Part shown: in pieces, positions 24,041 through 32,546 of the stretch | Layout: each line of letters begins with the position of its first letter | How positions within the stretch are numbered: the stretch's first letter is position 1 | Assembly: GCF_014649995.1 (NCBI RefSeq) | Contig: NZ_BMUC01000025.1 | Span: 1,822-65,821 of the forward strand | DNA from: Streptomyces griseoflavus | Lineage (GTDB): Bacteria; Actinomycetota; Actinomycetes; Streptomycetales; Streptomycetaceae | Length of the DNA stretch: 64,000 nt | Direction of reading: 5' to 3' | Made by a program: the position numbers and the translations under genes | The notes under the pieces: model-generated | What the model was told of the DNA's origin: nothing | What the model saw: the letters and a program-made list of their open reading frames with translations, nothing else | The model's database searches: none

Positions 24041-25123
24041 GTGGCCTCCACCACAGCCGACGCGATCTTGGACTGGTGTGATCGCAGGATGCTCGGTTTC
24101 CTCCTCCGTCTCCTGCCCTTCTGGGTCCGTGAGCCACTGCTCATCGTGGTCGGCTCCGTTTTCGGCGTACGCATCATGTACCTCGCCGTCGTCGAAAGGG
24201 CGTGGGTACCGGCCGTCATCGGCGCGGCGTTCCTGGTGTTCACCGCGGTGCGTGTCCACACGGTGGTCCGGGCCCTGCGCGCACGCCGGACCCCGGGCCC
24301 GACGGCCGCCACGGACGCGGCGGTGCCCGACGCTGCTGCCCAGCCCCAGCCCCAGCCCCAGCCCCAGCCCCAGCCGCAAGCGCAAGCGCCGCAGCGTCGC
24401 GCCCCGGCTGCTGCGGAGAAGGAACCCAATGCCTGGGGTCAGGCCGTCGCGGCGGTGGCCGTGTTCGCGGCCCTCGCGGCCGCCGTGTGGCTGGGCCCGC
24501 GGCTGATGCCCTCCGACAGCGGCGACGGCGCCACGCCGCGGGCCGCCTCGTGCCCGAGCGGGAAGGGCGAGGAACTGCCGAGCGCCTACCGGCAGACGTC
24601 CCGGGCCGTCACCGGCGAGGAGCTGTGCCGGGTGCTCGGCCGGGCCGACCTGGCCCGGCTCCTGGGAACGCCCGCCGAGACCGCGACCACCATGTCCGGC
24701 AGCAGCGGCACCGCCCCCCTGACCGACGGGAAGGTCGCCCAGCCGGAGGCTCAGGTCCAGTTCGACACCTACACCGTGAACGTCTCGGCCACGTACAACG
24801 AACTGACGATGGCCCAGTACGTGAAACTGATGGAGTTCGGGGACGAGACGGACGTCCAAACGCTCTCGGTGCTCGGCCGGCCCGCGGTCCTCTTCTCGGA
24901 CCACACCATGAAGATCGAGATCGATCCGGGCAGCGGCGGATCCGGCGGACCCGTAGAACAGGGCCCTTTGGCCAGAACGCTCTCCGTGGCCCTCGACGGC
25001 AAGGACGCCGGCGGCTCCTGCGACATCACCGTGTGGAGCGCCTCCGGCACCCTCCCGGACGACAGCGCCCTCCTCGGCATCGCCGAGAAGATTCTCCCGG
25101 CGCTCCCCGAACGCACCGTGTGA
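24041..25123 (+). CDS. Unrecognised membrane protein with Gln-Pro linker and extracellular domain
   Basis: 360 residues. Two or three hydrophobic helices lie near residues 17-75, then a low-complexity linker of alternating Gln-Pro (about 100-115), another helix near 135-150, and a soluble C-terminal domain of 200 residues. That domain has paired Cys (ASCPSGKG, EELCRVLG, GSCDITVW), suggesting an exported disulfide-bonded fold. I recognise it only as a Streptomyces-type membrane protein (possibly DUF6215). GTG 24041 is used; it has no clear ribosome site, and ATG 24089 is an alternative. Confidence 0.65.
   Translation: MASTTADAILDWCDRRMLGFLLRLLPFWVREPLLIVVGSVFGVRIMYLAVVERAWVPAVIGAAFLVFTAVRVHTVVRALRARRTPGPTAATDAAVPDAAAQPQPQPQPQPQPQAQAPQRRAPAAAEKEPNAWGQAVAAVAVFAALAAAVWLGPRLMPSDSGDGATPRAASCPSGKGEELPSAYRQTSRAVTGEELCRVLGRADLARLLGTPAETATTMSGSSGTAPLTDGKVAQPEAQVQFDTYTVNVSATYNELTMAQYVKLMEFGDETDVQTLSVLGRPAVLFSDHTMKIEIDPGSGGSGGPVEQGPLARTLSVALDGKDAGGSCDITVWSASGTLPDDSALLGIAEKILPALPERTV
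24341..24376 (+). repeat. CAGCCC hexanucleotide repeat
   Basis: Five perfect CAGCCC copies and one variant encode the Gln-Pro linker. Copy-number change would stay in frame and only alter linker length. Confidence 0.85.
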
Positions 25124-25313
25124 CGGGGTGCTCGGGGAGCACACCGGCGCCCGGGCGCCGCGGCGCGTCCCGGCGGACCCCGTGGTCCCGAGCACACCGC
25201 CGGCACCCCGTCGGCCCTGCGGGTGCGAGGAGATGCCGTAGCGCGCGAGCGGTGGTCTGATGGCAGCCAAGGGTTCGTCCGGCCCTTCAGGAGCGCTGGG
25301 CGGGAGGGGAAGG

Positions 25314-26279
25314 ATGACCATGGAACTGTTCCCACCGATCCCGCTGGCCGAGTGGCGCGACACGAAGGAGACCCTTCACCGGTTCGCGCAGATCGTCGGG
25401 AAGATCCGCCTCGCCGCCAGTGCGCAGCGCAACCACTGGTGGAACGTCCCGCTGCATCTCACGGGACGCGGTACCACCACGCGCCCCATGGGGCAGGTCG
25501 ACGGCAACCCGGTCTTCGCGATCGACTTCGACTTCGTCGCGCACCAGCTGGTGATCTCGGTCCTGGACGGGCGGCAGGTCTCCTTCCCGCTCGTCGGCCA
25601 GTCCGTGGCCTCCTTCTACCGCGCGGTCATGGACTCGCTGGACTTCCTGGGCGTCCGGGTGCGGCTCGCCGTACCCCGGCCCTTCGACCTCCCCGACTCC
25701 GCCCGCCCCTACGCCGAGGACACCGAGCACGCGGCCTACGATCCCGGGCACGCCAACCGCTACTGGCGGGTCCTCAGTCAGGTGGCGTCCGTCCTGGAGG
25801 AGTTCGCCGCGGAGTACTCGGGCAAGGTCAGCCCGGTGCACCACTTCTGGCACACCTTCGACCTCGCCCACAGCCGGTTCTCCGTGCGCGGTGTCGAGCA
25901 GCCCCCGGACGCCGACCCGGTCACGAGGGAGGCGTACTCCCGCGAGGTGATCAGTTTCGGCTTCTGGTTCGGCGACGACGGCTTCCCCGACCCCGCCTTC
26001 TACTCCTACACCGCTCCGGAACCGGCGGGCCTGGCCGAGGAGCCGCTGCGTCCCGAGGCGGCCCGCTGGTTCGACCGGGGCGGCAGCCACCTGGCCGTGC
26101 TCCCGTACGACGAGGTGCGCACCGGGTCCGACCCGCGTTCGGCCGTGCTCGCCTTCTACGAGAGCGCCTACCGGGCCGGCGCGCGGCGCGCCGGCTGGGA
26201 GATCGAGCGGATGGCGTGCCCCGGCGGGGTGACGGACCCGCGCCAGCGGGGCCACCCGTCCGGCGACACCTCGGGCTGA
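25314..26279 (+). CDS. DUF5996 family protein
   Basis: 321 residues, soluble. The ordered segments LHRFAQIVGKIRLAASAQRN, HWWNVPLHLTGRGTTT, FAIDFDFVAHQL, SPVHHFWHTFDLAHSRFSVR, ISFGFWFGDDGFPDPAFYSY and FYESAYRAG are the DUF5996 signature, with several conserved His and Trp residues. Function is unknown. ATG 25314 has GGAGG six bases upstream. Confidence 0.85.
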   Translation: MTMELFPPIPLAEWRDTKETLHRFAQIVGKIRLAASAQRNHWWNVPLHLTGRGTTTRPMGQVDGNPVFAIDFDFVAHQLVISVLDGRQVSFPLVGQSVASFYRAVMDSLDFLGVRVRLAVPRPFDLPDSARPYAEDTEHAAYDPGHANRYWRVLSQVASVLEEFAAEYSGKVSPVHHFWHTFDLAHSRFSVRGVEQPPDADPVTREAYSREVISFGFWFGDDGFPDPAFYSYTAPEPAGLAEEPLRPEAARWFDRGGSHLAVLPYDEVRTGSDPRSAVLAFYESAYRAGARRAGWEIERMACPGGVTDPRQRGHPSGDTSG

Positions 26280-26298
26280 GGCCCGCGCGCCCCGCTGT

Positions 26299-26688
26299 TC
26301 ATCGCCCGCCGGCAGGGGCGGCGGGGCCGGCCGGGGTGTCGTGCAGGCCGAGGCGCAGGTGCTCGACGTGGTAGAGCGCCTGGTCGAGGAGCTCGGCGAC
26401 GTGGTCGTCGTAGAGCGAGTACACGATGGAGCGGCCCTGCCGCTCACCGGTCACCAGGCCGAGGTTGCGCAGGAGCCGGAGCTGGTGGGAGCAGGCGGAG
26501 GCCTCCATGCCGACGGCTTCGGCGAGCTCTCCGACCGCGCAGGGACCTTCCTGGAGACGGGCCAGGATGTAGAGCCGGGAGGGCGTGGCGAGGGCCTGGA
26601 GGGTGGCGGCGACGTCGGCGGTGCCGACCGCGTCGAGGCGCGTACGCGTGGTGGCGCTGCTGGCGGAGGTGTCGCGTCCGTGGCCCAT
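26299..26688 (-). CDS. ArsR/SmtB-family metal-sensing repressor (CzrA type)
   Basis: 129 residues. The winged HTH runs through VGELAEAVGMEASACSHQL and HQLRLLRNLGLVTGERQGRS. The last helix carries D94, H96, H107 and H110, exactly the DxH-x10-H-x2-H spacing of the alpha-5 site of CzrA-type zinc/cobalt sensors. It should release DNA on binding metal and derepress the divergent P1B-4 ATPase. On the minus strand, TATGAT (26700-26695) lies six bases before ATG 26688, so the message is probably leaderless; ATG 26712 would fall inside the operator. Confidence 0.9.
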   Translation of the reverse strand: MGHGRDTSASSATTRTRLDAVGTADVAATLQALATPSRLYILARLQEGPCAVGELAEAVGMEASACSHQLRLLRNLGLVTGERQGRSIVYSLYDDHVAELLDQALYHVEHLRLGLHDTPAGPAAPAGGR

Positions 26689-26694
26689 GTCCCC

Positions 26695-26735
26695 ATCATA
26701 GCGACGACGCATGAAGACCTGTTCAGATGTTCATG
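26695..26735. promoter_or_regulatory. ArsR-type operator and leaderless promoter
   Basis: A dyad CATGAA (26710-26715) / TTCATG (26730-26735) has a 14-base spacer that includes a direct repeat TGTTCA-GA-TGTTCA. It overlaps the region upstream of TATGAT, the -10 of the minus-strand arsR-type gene. The plus-strand ATPase gene starts 47 bases beyond it, so one operator can serve both. Confidence 0.7.
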
Positions 26736-26782
26736 TACGGTGGGGAGGTAGCCCCGTCCCGCCCGTGAAGGGTCGTCCCGTC

Positions 26783-28762
26783 ATGTCCTCCGTCCTGGAC
26801 CAGCGCTCCGCCCCGCCCGCCGGCGCCCCGCGGCCGGCACCGCCACGGCGCCGCACCCGCCTGCTCGCGCTGCCCGAAGCCCGCTGGGCGTTCGCGGCGT
26901 CGGTGCTGTTCCTCCTCGCCCTGCCGGTCCACCTGCTGAACGGCCCGGCGTGGCTGTGGGGCACCCTGTTCGCCGCGACCTACGTCACCGGCGGCTGGGA
27001 ACCGGGCCGGCAGGGTGTGAAGGCCCTGAAGGACAGGACGCTGGACGTGGACCTGCTGATGGTCGTCGCCGCGCTCGGGGCCGCCGCGATCGGCCAGGTC
27101 CTCGACGGCGCGCTGCTGATCGTCATCTTCGCCGGCTCCGGCGCCCTGGAAGCGGTCGCCACCGCCCGCACCGCCGACTCCGTGCGGGGTCTGCTGGACC
27201 TCGCCCCCACCACCGCCAGCCGGCTCCTGCCGGACGGCACCGAGGAGACGGTGGACACCGGGCGGCTCGCGGTCGGGGACACCGTCCTGGTCCGGCCCGG
27301 CGAGCGGATCGGCGCGGACGGCCGGGTCGTCGACGGGGCCAGTGAGGTGGACCAGGCCACCATCACCGGCGAACCGCTCCCGGTGACCAGGCGGAGCGGC
27401 GACGAGGTGTTCGCCGGCACCGTCAACGGCACGGGCGCCCTGCGGGTGCTGGTCGGGCGCGACCCGTCGGACTCGGTGATCGCCCGGATCGTGAAGATGG
27501 TCGAGGATGCCTCCGCGACCAAGGCCCCCACCCAGTTGTTCATCGAGAAGATCGAACAGCGCTACTCGATCGCCATGGTCATCGCGACCCTCGCCGTCTT
27601 CGCCGTCCCGCTCGCCTTCGGCGACACCCTCTCCTCGGCGCTGCTGCGGGCCATGACCTTCATGATCGTGGCCTCGCCGTGCGCGGTGGTGCTCTCCACC
27701 ATGCCGCCGCTGCTCTCCGCCATCGCCAACGCCGGCCGCCACGGCGTGCTCGCCAAGTCCGCCGTCGTCATGGAACGCCTCGGCGAGGTCGACACCGTCG
27801 CCCTGGACAAGACCGGCACCCTCACCGAAGGCACCCCCCACGTCACCGACATCCGCCCCCTTCCCGGCAGTGGCCTGGGGAAGGACGAACTCCTCGCGCT
27901 GGCGGCCTCCGCCGAGCACCCCAGCGAGCACCCCCTCGCCCGGGCCGTGGTCACCGCCGCCCGCGAACGCGAACTGCCCCTCGCCGACGCCGCCGGCTTC
28001 GCCTCCACCCCGGGGCAGGGGATCTCCGCCACCGTCGACGGCCGCAGGATCGTGGTCGGCGCGCCCGACCGGCCGGCGGACGGTGACACCGCCCACCGGC
28101 CCCACCAAGAAGTGGTGGCCGGACTCGAGGCGGCCGGCCGGACCGCGGTCGTCGTCCTGCGCGACGGCATCCCCGTGGGCGTGCTGGGGATCGCCGACCG
28201 GCTGCGGCCGGACGCGGCGGCCACCGTCGCCGCCCTCACCCGCCTGACCGGCCGCACTCCGGTCCTGCTGACCGGCGACAACGCACGCGCCGCCGAACGC
28301 CTGGCCGCCGAGGTCGGCATCACCGACGTCCGCCCCGGACTGCTGCCCCAGGACAAGGTCGCCGCCGTCGAGGAGTGGCAGGCCCGGGGGCGCAAGGTGC
28401 TGGTCGTGGGCGACGGCGTCAACGACGCACCCGCGCTGGCCGCCGCGCACTGCGGGATCGCCATGGGCAGGGCCGGCTCCGACCTCGCCCTGGAAACCGC
28501 CGACGCCGTCGTCGTCCGTGACGAACTCGCCGCCGTCCCCTCGGTCGTGCGGCTCTCCCGCACCGCACGCCGTCTCGTCCTGCAGAACCTGGCCATCGCC
28601 GGGGCGTTCATCACCGTCCTGGTCGCCTGGGACCTCATCGGCACCCTCCCCCTGCCCCTCGGCGTCGCCGGACACGAGGGCTCCACCGTCATCGTCGGCC
28701 TCAACGGCCTGCGCCTGCTGCGCGCCGCCGCCTGGCCCCGGCCCACCGAGGACACCGTATGA
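26783..28762 (+). CDS. P1B-4-type heavy-metal-exporting ATPase
   Basis: 659 residues. Actuator motif TGEPLPV is near residue 193, the membrane metal site SPC near 297, the phosphorylation site DKTGTLTEG near 341, HP at SEHPLARAV, GDGVNDAPAL near 542, and HEGSTVIVGLNGLRLL near 630. SPC plus HEGST is the signature of the P1B-4 subgroup (CoaT/CtpD), which exports Co2+, Fe2+ or Zn2+. There is no N-terminal metal-binding domain beyond a short Pro-rich tail. ATG 26783 follows GAAGGG; GTG 26765 is an alternative. It is divergent from its likely repressor and overlaps the next gene. Confidence 0.92.
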   Translation: MSSVLDQRSAPPAGAPRPAPPRRRTRLLALPEARWAFAASVLFLLALPVHLLNGPAWLWGTLFAATYVTGGWEPGRQGVKALKDRTLDVDLLMVVAALGAAAIGQVLDGALLIVIFAGSGALEAVATARTADSVRGLLDLAPTTASRLLPDGTEETVDTGRLAVGDTVLVRPGERIGADGRVVDGASEVDQATITGEPLPVTRRSGDEVFAGTVNGTGALRVLVGRDPSDSVIARIVKMVEDASATKAPTQLFIEKIEQRYSIAMVIATLAVFAVPLAFGDTLSSALLRAMTFMIVASPCAVVLSTMPPLLSAIANAGRHGVLAKSAVVMERLGEVDTVALDKTGTLTEGTPHVTDIRPLPGSGLGKDELLALAASAEHPSEHPLARAVVTAARERELPLADAAGFASTPGQGISATVDGRRIVVGAPDRPADGDTAHRPHQEVVAGLEAAGRTAVVVLRDGIPVGVLGIADRLRPDAAATVAALTRLTGRTPVLLTGDNARAAERLAAEVGITDVRPGLLPQDKVAAVEEWQARGRKVLVVGDGVNDAPALAAAHCGIAMGRAGSDLALETADAVVVRDELAAVPSVVRLSRTARRLVLQNLAIAGAFITVLVAWDLIGTLPLPLGVAGHEGSTVIVGLNGLRLLRAAAWPRPTEDTV

Positions 28763-29046
28763 GCCGGCGCACCCGCCGGGCGGCCCCCGCACCGGGTGTC
28801 GCCCGGCCCACCGCCACCGTCTGCCGAGGCTGCTGCCGCGGCACCCCCGAGGCGCCCGGCCCGGACCGCACCGCCCGGCTCCGCGCACTGCGCCGGGCCC
28901 TCGACGGCACGGCGACCGTACGGGTCACCGACTGCCTGGGCGCCTGTGAGCGCGCCGACGTGGTCGTCGTCCAGCCCTCCGCGGAAGGCCGCGGGAGCGG
29001 CGGCCGCCCCTCCCGCCGCGTCCGGGCCGAACCCCACGAGGAGTGA
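28759..29046 (+). CDS. (2Fe-2S) thioredoxin-like ferredoxin domain protein
   Basis: 95 residues. Cys pattern VCRGCCRG near residue 22 and DCLGACERADVVVVQPS near 58 matches the small 2Fe-2S ferredoxins of thioredoxin-like fold. Ends are basic and probably disordered. ATG 28759 overlaps the ATPase stop codon (ATGA), so it is made with the metal pump. It may protect or sense an iron-sulfur target of excess cobalt or iron, or report metal status; that link is inference. Confidence 0.75.
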   Translation: MSRRTRRAAPAPGVARPTATVCRGCCRGTPEAPGPDRTARLRALRRALDGTATVRVTDCLGACERADVVVVQPSAEGRGSGGRPSRRVRAEPHEE

Positions 29047-29047
29047 G

Positions 29048-30244
29048 TCACCGCCCCACGGGATCACCGTCGGCACCGTCGTCCCGGACGCGCAGTGCCA
29101 GATGGCCACCGTGGTGCAGTGGTGTGCCGAGACGCGGCCGGGCCGCCTCGTGGCCGGTCCGCGCATCGACGAGGTGCACCTCGCCGTGGCCGCCCCGGCT
29201 GACGGCGACCCAGTCGGAGCCCGGTGAGGCGGCCACCGCCCGGCGCTGGACACCCTCCCACGGGGTGCCGCCGCGACGCGGAGCCCCGTCCATGGCCGGC
29301 AGGGGCGAGCGGCGGACGACGTCGTCGGCGCCGAGGAGGATCAGCTCGTCGCCGTCGGGATGGACCCGGGTGAAGGCGGTGTGGCGCCGGGCGAGGGCCA
29401 GCCGGAAGACGAGTCCGGGACCGAGGTCCGTGAGCCGCGTGCGGCCCGTCCGCGGATCGTGGTGCCACGCCTGGTTGGTCCATTCCGGCCAGCGCAGCGG
29501 GTCCGGGGCGCCGCCGCGCAGCGTGCTCCACAACGCCTGCCGGCGGGTGTCGAGCCGGAGGTACCAGCCCCGGGCGGGCGCTCCCCACGGAACGACCGGC
29601 TCGGCGGCGAGCGCGTCACCCTGTCTCCGCGCCCGGTGCACCCCCTCGCCCGTGGCCGCGAACACGTGCTGCGAGCCGGGCACTTGGGCGTCCCCGTGTC
29701 CGTCGTCCGGCAGCGGCAGGACCGCGTGAGGGGTGACCACGGGGCAGCCGGGCGGGGAGCCGAGGAGGTCCGCGAACCGGTGGACGGCCAGCGCCCCGGG
29801 CTCCCGGTGCCGCAGCACCACCAGCGGGTCGGCGTCGCCCAGCACCGTCACCCCCGGTTCGCCGGCGCGCGTGCGCACCCGCGCGGTCTCCCCGGTGGCC
29901 AGGTCGACGACCGTCAGCAGGTCCGACCACGGTGCGGCGTTCCTGCCGAGGCCGGTGGTGACGGCCAGCCGGCGACCGGAGGGGTCGCAGGCGAGGTGCT
30001 CGGCGGGCACGGCGACGGGGACCGCGCGTTCCACGAGTTCCTCCGCGTAGGGGTTCAGCACGAGCAGTTCTCCGCGACGGTCGTCGACACAGGCCGTCCG
30101 CCCTCCGGGGAGCGCCAGGAACCCGGCGTGCTCGGAGAGATGACGACCGGTGAGACGTCCGACGACCGTGCCGTCCGGCACGGTCAGCACATGGACGGAT
30201 CCGGCCACGTGGTCGGAGACGAACAGGACGGGTGTGGCGGGCAT
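29048..30244 (-). CDS. WD40/YVTN-like beta-propeller protein
   Basis: 398 residues, no signal peptide. Repeated blade-like segments such as TPVLFVSDHVAGSVHVLTV, VVGRLTGRHLSEHAGFLAL, SDLLTVVDLATGETARVRT and GHGEVHLVDARTGHE fit a seven-bladed propeller of the YncE/WD40 kind. Substrate or partner unknown. ATG 30244 has GGAGG five bases upstream. A Zur-like box lies 23 bases upstream of the start, shared with the divergent siderophore-type importer, so it may belong to the same zinc-responsive unit, perhaps as a metallophore-binding or accessory protein. Confidence 0.72.
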   Translation of the reverse strand: MPATPVLFVSDHVAGSVHVLTVPDGTVVGRLTGRHLSEHAGFLALPGGRTACVDDRRGELLVLNPYAEELVERAVPVAVPAEHLACDPSGRRLAVTTGLGRNAAPWSDLLTVVDLATGETARVRTRAGEPGVTVLGDADPLVVLRHREPGALAVHRFADLLGSPPGCPVVTPHAVLPLPDDGHGDAQVPGSQHVFAATGEGVHRARRQGDALAAEPVVPWGAPARGWYLRLDTRRQALWSTLRGGAPDPLRWPEWTNQAWHHDPRTGRTRLTDLGPGLVFRLALARRHTAFTRVHPDGDELILLGADDVVRRSPLPAMDGAPRRGGTPWEGVQRRAVAASPGSDWVAVSRGGHGEVHLVDARTGHEAARPRLGTPLHHGGHLALRVRDDGADGDPVGR

Positions 30245-30266
30245 GGGACCTCCGGGAAGCGACTTG

Positions 30267-30283
30267 ATGAAAACGATTATCAT
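30267..30283. promoter_or_regulatory. Zur-like box 1
   Basis: ATGAAAACGATTATCAT is a 17-base near-palindrome (six of eight pairs). It matches the actinobacterial Zur consensus TGAAAATGATTTTCA at 13 of 15 positions. It lies in the 86-base gap between the divergent propeller gene and the binding lipoprotein gene, so bound Zur would block both. DtxR/IdeR iron boxes (TTAGGTTAGG type) do not match. Confidence 0.75.
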
Positions 30284-30330
30284 GTATCTTCAGTGGCGTT
30301 CCCGGTACCTGACAAGAAGCGAGGGCGTCG

Positions 30331-31308
30331 ATGCTGCGCTCACCGTCCGCATTCGTCCGCAGTGGGATCGCCGCCGCGGCGGCGGGGTTGCTCCTGGCCG
30401 GCTGCGGCCCGGCCTCCGAAGAACCCGCGAGTGACAGGGCCAGGCCCACGGAGAGGACGGAGGTGACCGTCCAACCCATCAAGGCCACGACGGAGTTGAC
30501 CGACACGAACGGCGTCGAGCTCTCCCTGAAGAAGCAACCCGAGCGGATCGTCTGCCTGTTCGCCCTGTGCGACGACATCCTGACGGAACTGGGCATCGTG
30601 CCGGCGGCCACCAACAGCGCGCTGCTCGCCCACCCCGAATTCCTGGGGGAGGCGAAGGCCGAGGAGGTCGACGTCATCCCCGGCGGGTTCATCGCCCCGG
30701 AGGTCGAGGCGATCCTCTCCCACAAGCCCGACCTCGTGATCGGCCTGGGGGACACCCACGGCAAGCTCGCCCCTGCGCTCGAGGGCGCCACCACGTTCTG
30801 GGCCATGCAGCCCGAGACGTGGGAGGACGGCGTGGGGTACCTGCGCGACGTCGCCGCGCTCACCGGCCGCACCGCCGAGGGGGAGAAGGCGGAGCGGACC
30901 TTCCGCGCGAAGCTCGCCAAGGCCGAGAAGGCGCCGAGCGGCAGGACCGCGCTCATCATCTACGGCAGTGACGAGAACTTCGGTGTCGCGACACCGGAAG
31001 GCGACGTGACCGCCAGCCTGTTCCCCGGCATCGCCGACTACCCGTGGAAGTCCCGCGGGGTGGAAGGCAGTTACAGCCTCGAAGAGATCCTCGCCCAGGA
31101 CGTCGACGTGCTGTTCGTCGAGACGATGAGCTTCGGCGACGCGGACGGCACGCTGTCGGAGAAACTGGCCGAGAACCCCCTCTGGGGCAAGATCCCGGCC
31201 GTGCGCAACGGTGACGTCCACGAAGTGGACGCCGAGGTGTGGGCCAAGGGACGCGGCACCCGTTCGCTGGGCATCGTCCTCGACGAGGCCACGGCCGCGC
31301 TGCGGTGA
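30331..31308 (+). CDS. FecB-type metal-chelate-binding lipoprotein
   Basis: 325 residues. A lipoprotein signal ends at LLLAGC with Cys25 as lipidation site. The two-lobed periplasmic-binding TroA/FecB fold is shown by KKQPERIVCLFALCDDILTE near 65-85, EVEAILSHKPDLVIGLGDTH near 130, and DVDVLFVETMSFGDA near 265. It captures a metal chelate outside the membrane and passes it to the permeases encoded next. ATG 30331 follows GAGGG. GTGA overlap with the permease gene. It is the first gene of the unit after Zur-like box 1, so zinc scarcity is the expected inducer. Confidence 0.92.
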   Translation: MLRSPSAFVRSGIAAAAAGLLLAGCGPASEEPASDRARPTERTEVTVQPIKATTELTDTNGVELSLKKQPERIVCLFALCDDILTELGIVPAATNSALLAHPEFLGEAKAEEVDVIPGGFIAPEVEAILSHKPDLVIGLGDTHGKLAPALEGATTFWAMQPETWEDGVGYLRDVAALTGRTAEGEKAERTFRAKLAKAEKAPSGRTALIIYGSDENFGVATPEGDVTASLFPGIADYPWKSRGVEGSYSLEEILAQDVDVLFVETMSFGDADGTLSEKLAENPLWGKIPAVRNGDVHEVDAEVWAKGRGTRSLGIVLDEATAALR

Positions 31309-32546
31309 GGGCGTCCCGCTCGGTGCCCGCCGCGGCCGACCGGGCCGCGGCGGGCGGACAACCGCCGCCTCGGGGTGCGCGGCGGTGGCAACCGCTGCTG
31401 GTGGTCGCACTGCTGGCCGCCTCCGCCGTCTGCGCGCTCAGCCTCGGCACCCCCTACGTCCCTCCCCACCGGCTGGTCGCCGCGGCGACGGCTGGGGACA
31501 CCACCCTCGCCGGGATCGTCGTGACCGAACTCCGCGTGCCCCGCGTGCTGCTGGCATTCGTCGCCGGAGCCTGTCTGGGGGCGGCCGGACTGGTGCTGCA
31601 GGAGGCCCTGCGCAATCCCCTGGCGGTGCCGGAGATGCTGGGCGTGTCCTCCGGGGCCGCGCTCGGGGTGGCCGCACCGCTGGTGCTGACCCTCTCGCTG
31701 CCCGCCGCCGTCCAGCCCCTGCCGGCCATCGGCGGCGCCGCGCTCGGCGGCGGGCTGACCCTGCTCGTCGCGGGGCTGGGCCGCAGTCCGTCGGCCGTGC
31801 TGCTGACCGGCGCCGCAGTGGCGGCCGGGTTGCAGGCCGCGCTGCTCGTCCTGATGGTCATGGCCGATCAGCTCGACCTCCAGCTGATCTACCGCTACCT
31901 GCTCGGCTCCCTCTCCGCCCGTACGTGGGACGACGTGACGGGTCTGTGGCCGTGGCTGGTCCTCGCGGCGCCCGCCCTCGTCCTGTGCGCGCCGGTGCTG
32001 GCGGTCATGCGGCTGGGCGACGAGGACGCGGAGGCGCTGGGGGTACGGGCCCGTCACGCCCGGCTGGCCGCGCTGGCCGTCGCCGTGGTGCTGATCGCGC
32101 CGGTGACGGCGGTGTGCGGTCCCGTCGCATGGGTGGGGTTCCTCGCTCCGCACCTGAGCCGTTGGTTCGATCCGGGGGCGGGGGCGGTGCGCTGGCTCCC
32201 GTGGTCCGCGGCCTGGGGCGCGGTCGTCGTGATGGCCGCCGACGTCCCGGCCAGGCTGGCCCTGGCGCCCGTGGAGACACCGGCCGGTGCCTGGACGGCC
32301 CTGCTGGGGGTGCCGGCCGGTGTCGCGCTGATGCGGTCGGGGGGCCGCCGCCGGGCCGCCCTGCGGGCACCGGCCGCGGCGGGTGAGCCACCGCCCGGAC
32401 CGCGCGGGACGGCGTCCGGTGCGGCGGGCGACGTCCCCCGTGCCGGGGCTGAGAAGCACGCTCGCGGGGCCGGCCCCGAGCGCGGCGGGCCCGGGGGTAC
32501 TCCCTCGCGCGCCGTTCGGACGACCGGAACGGAGGGCCCGCGATGA
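31305..32546 (+). CDS. FecCD-type metallophore permease
   Basis: 413 residues with about nine to ten membrane helices and the FecCD/BtuC motifs RVPRVLLAFVAGACLGAAGL, ALRNPLAVPEMLGVSSGAAL and GPVAWVGFLAPHLSRW. About 70 extra hydrophilic Pro/Gly/Arg-rich residues at the C-terminus are unusual for the family. GTG 31305 overlaps the lipoprotein stop; the next permease overlaps it by ATGA. It forms the channel heterodimer with the following gene product. Confidence 0.9.
   Translation: MRASRSVPAAADRAAAGGQPPPRGARRWQPLLVVALLAASAVCALSLGTPYVPPHRLVAAATAGDTTLAGIVVTELRVPRVLLAFVAGACLGAAGLVLQEALRNPLAVPEMLGVSSGAALGVAAPLVLTLSLPAAVQPLPAIGGAALGGGLTLLVAGLGRSPSAVLLTGAAVAAGLQAALLVLMVMADQLDLQLIYRYLLGSLSARTWDDVTGLWPWLVLAAPALVLCAPVLAVMRLGDEDAEALGVRARHARLAALAVAVVLIAPVTAVCGPVAWVGFLAPHLSRWFDPGAGAVRWLPWSAAWGAVVVMAADVPARLALAPVETPAGAWTALLGVPAGVALMRSGGRRRAALRAPAAAGEPPPGPRGTASGAAGDVPRAGAEKHARGAGPERGGPGGTPSRAVRTTGTEGPR

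Noticed and set aside
24341-24376. Phase-variable repeat
   Set aside because: The unit is six bases, so slippage would not change the reading frame.
23594-25363. 589-codon minus-strand frame across the membrane-protein gene
   Set aside because: It is antisense to 24041-25123 and contains no domain. The CoA-transferase remnant on that strand is in a different frame.
30267-30283. Iron (DtxR/IdeR) box
   Set aside because: The sequence lacks the TTAGGTTAGG-type halves and fits the Zur consensus far better. Iron control is still possible, since the importer class also carries ferric siderophores.
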